Both the position numbers and the translations under genes were made by a program. From contig NZ_CP007441.1 of NCBI RefSeq assembly GCF_000590475.1, positions 1,300,091-1,364,090 on the forward strand: a stretch of 64,000 nt of DNA. Direction: 5' to 3'. The stretch comes from Stutzerimonas stutzeri. Its GTDB lineage: Bacteria; Pseudomonadota; Gammaproteobacteria; Pseudomonadales; Pseudomonadaceae. This document shows positions 7,601 through 15,275 of the stretch, in pieces. Each line of letters opens with the position of its first letter. The first letter of the stretch is position 1. The notes beneath the pieces are model-generated. The model saw only the letters and a list, made by a program, of their open reading frames with translations, had not been told where the DNA came from and searched no databases.

Positions 7601-8716
7601 TTGCATATCGCCGACATGACCATGTTCTACGCCCCCGCCAGTGGCGGTGTGCGTACCTACCTCGAGGCCAAACACCGACGCCTGCAGCTGTATTCGGGGG
7701 TCCGTCACAGCATTCTGGTGCCGGGAGACAGCTACAGCCATGACGGCGGCATTTACCAGATACCCGCGCCGGCTCTGCCTTTCGGCAAGGGTTACCGTTT
7801 CCCGGTACGACGCGCGCCGTGGCGCAATCAGCTGCGCGCGTTGCGTCCCGATGTGATCGAGGTCGGCGATCCCTACATGACCGCCTGGGCGGCGCTCGAT
7901 GCCGGCCGACGTCTCGACGTTCCGGTAATCGGCTTCTACCACTCCGACTTGCCATTGCTGGTCAGCAACCGGATTGGCGGCTGGCTGGGTACCAACATGA
8001 ATGGTTATGTCTCACGGCTGTACAGCAGTTTCGACCGGGTACTGGCGCCGAGCCGGGTGATGGCGGAAAAGTTGCGGCAGCTGGACGTCGACAACGTCTA
8101 CGTGCAGCCACTGGGTGTCGATCTGGAGACCTTTCGCCCGGATCGCTGCGATCCGCAGCTGCGTCGGGAACTAGGGCTGGAAGACGATGTGCGGCTGATG
8201 ATCTTTGCCGGGCGCGGCTCGAGAGAGAAGAACATCGATGTCCTGCTGGAAACCGCCCGCCTGCTCGGTAAGCCCTACCATCTGCTGCTGGTGGGGTCGA
8301 GCATGCCCCACCGGGTGCCGGCGAACGTGTCGGTGATCGATCGCTTCTGCCCTGCATCGGACGTCGCGCGCTATATGGCCAGCTGCGATGTGTTGTTGCA
8401 TGCCGGCAATCAAGAGACCTTCGGCCTGGTCGCACTGGAAGCCATGGCCAGCGGCATTCCGGTGATTGCGGCGCGAGCCGGTGCGCTGCCCGAATTGGTG
8501 CCGTTTCATACCGGTCGCCTGTGCCGCCCTCTGGATGCCCAGGCGATGGCGCAGACGGTGCAGGAGCTGTTCGAGGACGATCCCAGGCTGCTGGGAATGC
8601 AAGCCCGCCAGCATGTCGAGGCGCATCACGCGTGGGACGCCGTGGTCGCAGGACTACTTGCGCACTATCACGCCGTGTTGGGTACAGCCGATCTGCCGGT
8701 TGCCGTGCATGGCTGA
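7601..8716 (+). CDS. GT4-family glycosyltransferase
   Basis: A 371-residue GT-B glycosyltransferase (GT4). The N-terminal acceptor-side motif FYAPASGGVRTYLE is at about residues 9-22. The donor-side GRGSREKNIDVLLE is near 205-218, and the E-x7-E motif ETFGLVALE lies in the segment at about 271-279. Residues around HSDLP near 113 resemble lipid-acceptor mannosyl- or glucosyltransferases. I chose the TTG start because homologues begin MHIAD; GGAG is upstream though spaced about 11 bases. It overlaps the next gene by 8 bases and heads a three-gene glycolipid-like cassette. Confidence 0.85.
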   Translation: MHIADMTMFYAPASGGVRTYLEAKHRRLQLYSGVRHSILVPGDSYSHDGGIYQIPAPALPFGKGYRFPVRRAPWRNQLRALRPDVIEVGDPYMTAWAALDAGRRLDVPVIGFYHSDLPLLVSNRIGGWLGTNMNGYVSRLYSSFDRVLAPSRVMAEKLRQLDVDNVYVQPLGVDLETFRPDRCDPQLRRELGLEDDVRLMIFAGRGSREKNIDVLLETARLLGKPYHLLLVGSSMPHRVPANVSVIDRFCPASDVARYMASCDVLLHAGNQETFGLVALEAMASGIPVIAARAGALPELVPFHTGRLCRPLDAQAMAQTVQELFEDDPRLLGMQARQHVEAHHAWDAVVAGLLAHYHAVLGTADLPVAVHG

Positions 8717-9473
8717 GCGCAGTCTGATGTTAGTGCTGCACGATGTAGCGCCTGAAACCTGGGTGGACTATCAGCCTTTCGTGCAGGCGGTCGACGCGCT
8801 GGGCGATATCCCGATTTCCTGGCTGGTGGTGCCGGATTTTCACCGGCGCAATCGGCTAGAAGATCATCCCGGGTTCTGCCGCATGCTCGACGGTCGGCTG
8901 GCGCGCGGCGATGAGCTGGTGTTGCACGGCTACTATCATGCCGACGAAGCACCGCCGCCGCGCGCGCCGCGGGACTGGTTCATGCGTCGTGTGTTCACCC
9001 ACGAAGGCGAGTTCTATCCGCTCGACGAAGCCGAAGCGGCGCGACGGCTGCAGCGAGGCATTGAGTTGTTTGCACGGCTGCAATGGCCGCTGCATGGTTT
9101 CGTAGCGCCGGCCTGGTTGCTTGGACCGGGCGCGCGGCGCGCGCTGGCGACAACCGGTTTGACCTATACCAGTGACCCTGGGCACTTCTACCTGTTACCC
9201 GACTACGCCCCGATAGGTGCGCCGGGCCTGGTCTGGAGCGCGCGCAGCGCCTGGCGTCGCGGGATCTCCCGGGTGGTCAGCGAACAGATGCTCAATCGTC
9301 ATCGGCAGGCACCGGTGCTGCGTCTGGGGCTGCATCCGGTGGATATGCGGCATGATTTTTCGCGTGATTACTGGCTGGACCTGCTGATTCGCCTAATGGA
9401 AGACGGTCGGTATCCGCGGACCAAGATCGACTGGTTGAATCAACATGCTTTGGCTTCGAGCGCAGCGGCATGA
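8709..9473 (+). CDS. DUF2334 polysaccharide-deacetylase-like protein
   Basis: 254 residues from the ATG at 8709. The frame extends further upstream but would then lie wholly inside the glycosyltransferase gene. It is a member of DUF2334 (PF10096), a NodB-like deacetylase branch. Visible metal or catalytic motifs are LHDVAPE at about 9-15 (general-base Asp), LHGYYHADE near 73-81 (His-x3-His zinc pair) and LHPVDMRHD near 207-215 (catalytic His). No signal peptide, so action is likely cytosolic. It probably deacetylates an N-acetyl-sugar lipid made by the neighbouring glycosyltransferase. Overlaps both neighbours. Confidence 0.82.
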   Translation: MAERSLMLVLHDVAPETWVDYQPFVQAVDALGDIPISWLVVPDFHRRNRLEDHPGFCRMLDGRLARGDELVLHGYYHADEAPPPRAPRDWFMRRVFTHEGEFYPLDEAEAARRLQRGIELFARLQWPLHGFVAPAWLLGPGARRALATTGLTYTSDPGHFYLLPDYAPIGAPGLVWSARSAWRRGISRVVSEQMLNRHRQAPVLRLGLHPVDMRHDFSRDYWLDLLIRLMEDGRYPRTKIDWLNQHALASSAAA

Positions 9474-10462
9474 GCGGCCGTTGGTGGCTGCTGCTGGGCG
9501 CATTGCTGGTCGCTGCGTTGATCCCTCTGTTGCTAGGGGGAAGCGGACTGTTCGAGCGGTTGTTGGGCTTTCCTCCGTGGTTATTGTTGAGCATGCTCGG
9601 GATGATTCTGCTCGGCTGGTACCTCAATGCGTTACGTCTGCGCTTGCTGGTGGGCAGACGGCGGATTGGGCAGCGCCGCGCCCTGGGTGTCGTCATCGCT
9701 ACCGAATTCGCGATCTGCGCAACACCGGGCGGTGCCGGCGGGCCGCTGACGATGATGGCCTTGTTGCGTCGGCAGGGCGTTACACCGGCCAAGGGCACGG
9801 CAACCTATGCAGTCGAACAGCTGACCGACCTGCTGTTCTTCGCGTGTGCCCTGGTGGGTGTGCTGATCTATGCGGTGACCCATTCGCTGAATGCTTACAT
9901 CGCCAGTCTGCTCGGGGTCAGTGCAGCGCTGCTGATCGCCCTGATGGTATTACTGGCGCTGCTCGGACGTTTTCACCGTCAGGTATTTCTGCTGAATGGC
10001 TGGCTGGTCGGTCGGCTCGGTGTGGGCGAATCCCGCAAGCGTACCTGGGCCAGGAAGGTGTTGAGTTTCCGTAATGCATTGCTGGATTGTTTCCGACTGC
10101 CACGGACGATTTTGCTGGGGGTGTTCATTCTGACCACGCTGCATTGGTTGCTGCGCTACAGCGTGTTGTATCTCACCTTGCAAGGGCTGGGTAGCCAGCT
10201 CGCCTGGGCCTGGACCTTCATCGTCCAACTGCTGGCATTGACCGCCGGCCAACTGAGCCTGTTGCCGGGCGGCGCCGGTAGCGCCGAGCTGGCATCGGCG
10301 GCGTTGCTTGCGCCGCTGGTGGGCAAGTCCACAGCCGCGGCCGCAATCCTTATCTGGCGCTTCGTGACCTATTACTTCTATCTGATTGCAGGTGCACCGC
10401 TGTTCTTGCATCTGGCGGGTCGGCCGCTATTCAACCGCCTGGTGAAAGCGCGCAACGGTTGA
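9470..10462 (+). CDS. UPF0104 / lysylphosphatidylglycerol-synthase-like TM protein
   Basis: A 330-residue membrane protein of PF03706 with about eight helices. Family motifs are EFAICATPGGAGGPLTMM near residues 79-96 and the C-terminal QLSLLPGGAGSAE near 262-274. It has the flippase-like core but no soluble aminoacyltransferase domain, so it is not a lysyl-PG synthase. Relatives such as HpnL, AglD and mycobacterial UPF0104 proteins sit with glycosyltransferases and are proposed to move lipid or glycolipid. It starts on an ATGA overlap with the deacetylase, which supports a role in translocating the cassette's product. Confidence 0.82.
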   Translation: MSGRWWLLLGALLVAALIPLLLGGSGLFERLLGFPPWLLLSMLGMILLGWYLNALRLRLLVGRRRIGQRRALGVVIATEFAICATPGGAGGPLTMMALLRRQGVTPAKGTATYAVEQLTDLLFFACALVGVLIYAVTHSLNAYIASLLGVSAALLIALMVLLALLGRFHRQVFLLNGWLVGRLGVGESRKRTWARKVLSFRNALLDCFRLPRTILLGVFILTTLHWLLRYSVLYLTLQGLGSQLAWAWTFIVQLLALTAGQLSLLPGGAGSAELASAALLAPLVGKSTAAAAILIWRFVTYYFYLIAGAPLFLHLAGRPLFNRLVKARNG

Positions 10463-10573
10463 GCATGCCGAAGCTCTGAAAAGCCGGTTGCGGTACCGTT
10501 GCTCGGAAAAGCGAAACTATCCGGCGACCGCTCCGGTCCACTTAACGACACCCATGAAAAAGAGGAACATGCC

Positions 10574-10765
10574 ATGAGCAGTACCGAAGACAAGATGAAA
10601 GGCAACCTCAACGAAGCCGCCGGCAAGGCAAAGCAGGGTCTCGGTGAGGCAACCGACAACGAGCGCATGAAGAATGAAGGCCAGCGTCAGGAGATCAAAG
10701 GCGATGCGCAGCAGGTCAAGGGCGAAGCCAAGGACACCTTGAAGAAAGGCGTCGATCGCGCCTGA
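10574..10765 (+). CDS. CsbD family stress protein
   Basis: 63 residues, highly charged and rich in Lys, Glu, Gly and Ala, with the CsbD (PF05532) pattern DKMKGNLNEAAGKAKQGLGE near residues 6-25 and a repeat-like GDAQQVKGEAKDTLKKG at the C-terminus. Such proteins accumulate under general stress in many bacteria, with no known biochemical activity. The ATG has AGAGGA about seven bases upstream; the frame extends upstream but without Shine-Dalgarno support. A strong terminator follows, so it is probably monocistronic. Confidence 0.9.
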   Translation: MSSTEDKMKGNLNEAAGKAKQGLGEATDNERMKNEGQRQEIKGDAQQVKGEAKDTLKKGVDRA

Positions 10766-10778
10766 TCGATAGCTTGAT

Positions 10779-10808
10779 AAAAAATGCCCGCATCAGCGGG
10801 CATTTTTT
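10779..10808. terminator. Bidirectional terminator, CsbD gene / fdxA
   Basis: Perfect 13-bp stem with arms 10779-10791 and 10796-10808, core ATGCCCGC/GCGGGCAT, flanked by A6 and T6, loop ATCA. It can act for the CsbD gene and for convergent fdxA. Confidence 0.9.
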
Positions 10809-10828
10809 GTTTTGGCGAGCGGATCAGC

Positions 10829-11152
10829 TCAGCGCTCCAGGTGCTGAAGTTTATCCTTCACCCCATCCCAGTCTTCAGCATCCGCCAGGGCATCCTTTTT
10901 CTCTGTTATGTTCGGCCAGACTTCCGCCAGATCGGCGTTCAGTTCGATGAACTCCTGCTGATCGTCGGGCACCTCGTCCTCGGAGAAGATCGCCTGAGCC
11001 GGGCACTCCGGCTCGCAGAGCGCGCAGTCGATGCACTCATCTGGATGAATTACCAGAAAATTCGGGCCTTCGTAGAAGCAGTCGACCGGGCAGACTTCCA
11101 CACAGTCGGTGTATTTGCACTTGATGCAGTTGTCGGTGACGACGAAGGTCAT
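10829..11152 (-). CDS. fdxA: Ferredoxin FdxA (7Fe-8S type)
   Basis: A 107-residue ferredoxin with cysteines at 9, 12, 17, 21, 25, 40, 43, 46 and 50. They form the CxxC...C...CP and CxxCxxCxxxCP ligand sets of a [3Fe-4S]/[4Fe-4S] ferredoxin, followed by a long acidic C-terminal extension typical of proteobacterial FdxA. It serves as a cytosolic one-electron carrier. It lies downstream of mutS on the same strand, 132 bases away, an arrangement shared with other pseudomonads. In those genomes rpoS usually comes next; here a convergent CsbD gene does. Confidence 0.96.
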   Translation of the reverse strand: MTFVVTDNCIKCKYTDCVEVCPVDCFYEGPNFLVIHPDECIDCALCEPECPAQAIFSEDEVPDDQQEFIELNADLAEVWPNITEKKDALADAEDWDGVKDKLQHLER

Positions 11153-11284
11153 TTCTAGCTATCTCCTCGGGCGTGTCAGGTGGCGTTGCAAAGACGCCCC
11201 CGTTCGGCAGGGCTATGGCGACACCAGGCAAATGCCGCACATATCCAAAAAATGCGCGCGATTCTAGCAGCTTTTTCGCAGCCG

Positions 11285-13858
11285 TCAGACACGAGCTTTC
11301 AGGTTGTATAGCAGGTCCAGCGCTTGGCGCGGAGTCATATCATCGGGTTTGATTCGCCCCAATTCTTCGACCACTGGGTGCGGCAGGCTTGCGAACAGGT
11401 CGTTCTGCATCGGCGGTGCGGGCTGGCCAGCGGCGATTTTCGGCGTTTCATGGGGCAAACTGGTGGTTTCCAGCCGCGACAGATGGTCGCGTGCACGTTG
11501 AATAACCGTGCCGGGAACCCCCGCCAGCTGTGCCACCGCCAGGCCATAACTCTGGCTGGCCGGCCCCGGCAGAACGTGGTGTAGAAAGACGATGCGCTCG
11601 TTGTGCTCGGTGGCCGACAGATGCACGTTGGCCACGACCGGCTGGCTTTCCGGCAGCACCGTCAGTTCGAAGTAGTGAGTCGCGAACAGCGTGAAGGAGC
11701 TCAGATGGGCCAGGTGCTCGGCCGCCGCCCAGGCCAGCGATAGGCCATCAAAGGTGCTGGTGCCACGGCCGACCTCGTCCATCAGCACCAGGCTGCGGTC
11801 GCTGGCGTTGTGCAGGATATTGGCGGTCTCGCTCATCTCCACCATGAAGGTCGAGCGGCCGCCGGCCAGGTCGTCCGAAGAGCCGATACGGGTGAAGATG
11901 CGGTCGACCAACGACAGCTCGCAGGTTTTCGCCGGGACGAAGCTGCCGATCTGTGCGAGCAGCACGATCAGGGCAGTCTGGCGCATGTAGGTCGACTTGC
12001 CGCCCATGTTCGGGCCGGTGATGACCAGCATGCGGGTGTCGTCATCGAGAGCGAGATCGTTTGCCACGAATGGCGTCTGCAGGACTTGCTCGACCACCGG
12101 ATGGCGGCCTTGCTCAATTTGCAGGCAAGGATGCTCGACGAAGCGTGGGCGATTGAGATCCAGTGTCAGGGCGCGCTCGGCCAGGTTGCTCAGGACGTCG
12201 AGCTCGGCCAGCGCCGCGGCGCTTTCCTGTAACGGTGCCAGGTGCCCGATGAGCCGCTCGAGCAGCTCCTCATAAAGCTGTTTTTCACGTGCCAGGGCCC
12301 GGCTCTTGGCAGACAGCGCCTTGTCTTCGAATTCCTTAAGCTCCGGGGTGATGAAACGCTCGGCGCCCTTGAGAGTCTGCCGGCGGATGTAGTCGGCAGG
12401 CGCCGACTCGGCCTGCTTGCTCGGCAACTCAATGAAGTAGCCATGCACGCGGTTGTAGCCAACCTTGAGGTTGGCCAGCCCCGTGCGGGCCTTCTCGCGG
12501 GTTTCCAAGTCCATCAGATACTGGCCGGCGTTTTCGGACAGCGACTGCAATTCGTCCAACTCGGCGTCGTAGCCGGTTTTCAGCACCCCGCCGTCGCGGA
12601 TGACCGCCGGCGGATTGTCGATGATCGCCTTGGCCAGTAGCTCGGCCAGTTCGGGATAAGTGCGGATGGTGGCGGCCAGTTCGGTAAGGTGCGGCGCCAC
12701 CAACTCCTGCATGCCGTCCTGTAGTTGCGGCAAGGCGGCCAGCGCATCGCGCAGACGCGCCAGATCACGCGGGCGGGCATTGCGCAGGCCTATCCGCGCG
12801 AGAATGCGTTCGAGATCGCCGATTTCCTTGAGCTGCGGCTGGATCTGTTCGAAGCGGTAATGCTCCAGCAGGCAGGTGATCGAATCCTGACGGGCCTCGA
12901 GCACACCACGATCGCGCAACGGGCGGTTCAGCCAGCGGCTGAGCAGACGACTGCCCATGGCGGTCTGGCAGCGGTCGACGACCGACTGCAGGGTGTTTTC
13001 GCGACCGCCGCCCAGGTTGATGTCCAGCTCCAGATTGCGCCGGGTCGCGCCGTCGAGGATCACGGTGTCGTCGAGACGCTCATGGCGCAGACTGCGCAGA
13101 TGGTGCAAAGCGGTGCGCTGGGTTTCCTTGGCGTAGGTCAGCAGGCAGCCGGCGGCGCCAATCGCCAGGGTCAGCTTTTCGCAGCCGAACCCTTTCAGCT
13201 CCTGGGTGCCGAACTGCTGGCAGAGGCCCTTGAACGCGCTGTCGCGGTCGAAATCCCAAGGCGCACGCCGGCGCACACCGCGGCGCTTTTCCACCGGCAA
13301 GTTGGCCGGCCAGTCATCCGGAATCATCAGCTCGGCGGGGTTCAGGCGTTCCACCTCGGCCAGCAGGGTTTCCCATCCGCTGAACTCTTGCACGCTGAAG
13401 CGCCCGCTGGTGATGTCCAGCACCGACAGCCCGAACAGTTTTTCGTCGCCCACCACGGCGGCCAAGAGATTGTCACGGTGCTCGTCGAGCAGTGCTTCGT
13501 CGCTGACCGTGCCCGGCGTGATGATGCGTACCACCTGACGTTCCACCGGCCCCTTGCTGGTCGCGGGGTCGCCGATCTGCTCGCAGATCACCACCGACTC
13601 GCCCAGCTTGACCAGGCGTCCAAGGTAGCCTTCAGCGGAGTGGAAGGGGATGCCCGCCATCGGGATCGCATTGCCGCCGGATTGGCCGCGGGCGGTCAGA
13701 GTGATATCCAGCAGCTTCGCGGCTTTCTTGGCGTCTTCGTAGAAGAGCTCGTAGAAGTCACCCATGCGGTAGAACATTAACTGGTCAGGATGCTCGCGCT
13801 TGAGCTTCCAGTACTGCTGCATCATGGGGGTGTGGTGGGACAGGTCTTGTGACGACAT
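11285..13858 (-). CDS. mutS: DNA mismatch repair protein MutS
   Basis: 857 residues, the normal pseudomonad length. The mismatch-reading Phe-x-Glu is in GDFYELFYEDA near residue 32. The Walker A motif GPNMGGKSTYMRQT is near 616, and Walker B plus signature DEVGRGTSTFDGLSLAWA is near 690. The C-terminal clamp/tetramer region is present. I chose the ATG at 13858 (MSSQDLSHH); the open frame continues 109 codons upstream but that part is non-conserved low-quality sequence. Shine-Dalgarno is weak (GAG). It recognises base mismatches and starts methyl- or clamp-directed repair with MutL. Confidence 0.97.
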   Translation of the reverse strand: MSSQDLSHHTPMMQQYWKLKREHPDQLMFYRMGDFYELFYEDAKKAAKLLDITLTARGQSGGNAIPMAGIPFHSAEGYLGRLVKLGESVVICEQIGDPATSKGPVERQVVRIITPGTVSDEALLDEHRDNLLAAVVGDEKLFGLSVLDITSGRFSVQEFSGWETLLAEVERLNPAELMIPDDWPANLPVEKRRGVRRRAPWDFDRDSAFKGLCQQFGTQELKGFGCEKLTLAIGAAGCLLTYAKETQRTALHHLRSLRHERLDDTVILDGATRRNLELDINLGGGRENTLQSVVDRCQTAMGSRLLSRWLNRPLRDRGVLEARQDSITCLLEHYRFEQIQPQLKEIGDLERILARIGLRNARPRDLARLRDALAALPQLQDGMQELVAPHLTELAATIRTYPELAELLAKAIIDNPPAVIRDGGVLKTGYDAELDELQSLSENAGQYLMDLETREKARTGLANLKVGYNRVHGYFIELPSKQAESAPADYIRRQTLKGAERFITPELKEFEDKALSAKSRALAREKQLYEELLERLIGHLAPLQESAAALAELDVLSNLAERALTLDLNRPRFVEHPCLQIEQGRHPVVEQVLQTPFVANDLALDDDTRMLVITGPNMGGKSTYMRQTALIVLLAQIGSFVPAKTCELSLVDRIFTRIGSSDDLAGGRSTFMVEMSETANILHNASDRSLVLMDEVGRGTSTFDGLSLAWAAAEHLAHLSSFTLFATHYFELTVLPESQPVVANVHLSATEHNERIVFLHHVLPGPASQSYGLAVAQLAGVPGTVIQRARDHLSRLETTSLPHETPKIAAGQPAPPMQNDLFASLPHPVVEELGRIKPDDMTPRQALDLLYNLKARV

Positions 13859-14089
13859 ATAGCTCGATACTTGAAATAGATGCAGGAATAGCGGCCGCTG
13901 AGTGCCTCGTCGGCTGTTGCGGCCATCGGCAGGCAACCCTGATTGTGCCGGCTGGATCAAACCGGCAAGGTTAGCATGGGCTGTCTGTGTATCGATGCGG
14001 CACTTCCCTGTTTGCGCTATTCGGCATCCTGATGCTGACAGCAGGGAGCCCGCCCCTCCGCCGTGGGTCAAAATCGCTAGATCGAGCAA

Positions 14090-14554
14090 ATGACAGAACT
14101 GACGCAAGCACTGGATTCGGCACCCAACCTGATAATCGTCTCGCTGGTGAACCTCTTTGTCGTCGTGACAGTTGTGGTGGTGCATTACGAGTTTCTGTCA
14201 CGTCTATCGGTTCGCCGAGTCAAGCCGCGCTTCAATCATCGAGTCGGTATCGTTTTCGGCGTATGCGGCGCGCTCGCGGCGCATACGGTGGAAGTGTGGA
14301 TATTCGCATTCGCCTATTACTTCATGAATCGCGCGCCTGGATGGGGCGAACTTTTCGGACAGTTCAGCGGTGGTCTGATGGACTGCGTTTATTTTTCCTT
14401 CACGACCTTCACCACTCTTGGGTTCGGCGATATTCACCCGGTTGGGCCGGTCAGGTTTTTGACTGGGGTCGAGGCGCTGACCGGACTGGTGCTGATTACC
14501 TGGACCGCATCGTTCCTGTTTCTTGAAATGCAGCGGCACTGGGATAGCAGGTGA
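14090..14554 (+). CDS. Two-TM ion channel family protein (potassium channel-like)
   Basis: 154 residues. Three hydrophobic segments lie near 14-34, 52-76 and 128-148, with a pore loop FSFTTFTTLGFGDIHPVGPV at about 101-120 before the last. The filter TTLGFGD differs from canonical TVGYGD but keeps the Gly-Phe-Gly core, matching PF07885 ion channels. No RCK or ligand-binding domain is attached. It is probably an inner-membrane cation channel; selectivity is not certain. Lies alone between divergent mutS and the NMN amidase gene. Confidence 0.8.
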   Translation: MTELTQALDSAPNLIIVSLVNLFVVVTVVVVHYEFLSRLSVRRVKPRFNHRVGIVFGVCGALAAHTVEVWIFAFAYYFMNRAPGWGELFGQFSGGLMDCVYFSFTTFTTLGFGDIHPVGPVRFLTGVEALTGLVLITWTASFLFLEMQRHWDSR

Positions 14555-14690
14555 ACGTCCCAATGCGCCGCGCGAGTTGCGCATCGCCCGGTATCGCTGC
14601 GCAGTTTGGCTTATAGACGATGGCGGGCTGAATCATCGTCCGACAAGGCCTGTTAAGGTAGGCATTTCGAAACTGCTGTCCGGAGCACTC

Positions 14691-15191
14691 ATGTCATCTT
14701 TGACCGATCTGGCTGCAAGGCTGGGGGCTGCATTACAAGCGCAGTCTGCACAGGTGACCACCGCCGAATCCTGCACCGGCGGAGGCATAGCCGAAGCCAT
14801 CACCCGCATTGCCGGTAGCTCGGCGTGGTTTGAAGCGGGCTTCGTGACCTACTCCAATGCACAGAAAACCCGTCTGCTGAACGTGCCGGCCGTGTTGTTC
14901 ACTCAGGTGGGCGCCGTCAGTCGCGAAGTAGTCGAAGCCATGGCGCGTGGCGCGCAGCATGTCAGCGGGGCGCGTTATGGTGTCGCGGTGAGCGGCGTCG
15001 CCGGGCCAGGCGGGGGCTCGCCCGAGAAGCCGGTTGGCACTGTGTGGCTCGCCTGGGCAGCTGGCGAGCAGGTCGTTGCCCGGCGTTTCCAGTTTGCCGG
15101 TGATCGGCAGGCTGTACGTGAGCAGAGCGTGGAAGCTGCGCTCGTCGGGTTGAGCAGGCTTGTGGCGGGAGAAAATCCGTTTCAGGGCTAG
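14691..15191 (+). CDS. pncC: CinA C-terminal domain protein, nicotinamide-nucleotide amidohydrolase
   Basis: 166 residues from the ATG at 14691 (GGAG nine bases upstream; the longer frame upstream is unsupported). It carries the stand-alone CinA C-terminal domain (PF02464): AESCTGGGIAEAITRIAGSS near residues 25-44 with the catalytic Ser/Lys region, and VSGVAGPGGGSPEKPVGTV near 101-119. It deamidates nicotinamide mononucleotide to nicotinate mononucleotide, recycling NMN made by DNA ligase. Placement directly upstream of SOS-controlled recA, as in other pseudomonads, fits that role. Confidence 0.92.
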   Translation: MSSLTDLAARLGAALQAQSAQVTTAESCTGGGIAEAITRIAGSSAWFEAGFVTYSNAQKTRLLNVPAVLFTQVGAVSREVVEAMARGAQHVSGARYGVAVSGVAGPGGGSPEKPVGTVWLAWAAGEQVVARRFQFAGDRQAVREQSVEAALVGLSRLVAGENPFQG

Positions 15192-15217
15192 GCGCGTCAT
15201 AATGCCTATGCTCTAAT

Positions 15218-15237
15218 ACTGTCTACTTATACAGTTG
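15218..15237 (+). promoter_or_regulatory. LexA (SOS) box upstream of recA
   Basis: TACTGTCTACTTATACAGTT matches the gammaproteobacterial consensus TACTGTATATATATACAGTA at 16 of 20 positions and keeps CTGT-N8-ACAG. It ends 38 bases before the recA ATG. LexA repression and RecA-dependent induction follow from established SOS biology. Confidence 0.93.
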
Positions 15238-15275
15238 TTGTGGCCTCTGGCCCTCTTGATCAAGTGAGGATTGTA

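Noticed and set aside
3633..10462. A complete capsule or O-antigen locus
   Set aside because: There is no polymerase, initiating transferase, nucleotide-sugar synthesis or export porin gene, so only partial glycan functions can be claimed.
12725..13780. 351-codon plus-strand frame inside mutS
   Set aside because: Antisense to conserved mutS coding sequence; no homology pattern.
13859..14185. Upstream extension of mutS by 109 codons
   Set aside because: Conservation and normal protein length begin at the ATG at 13858; the extension also overlaps the divergent channel gene.
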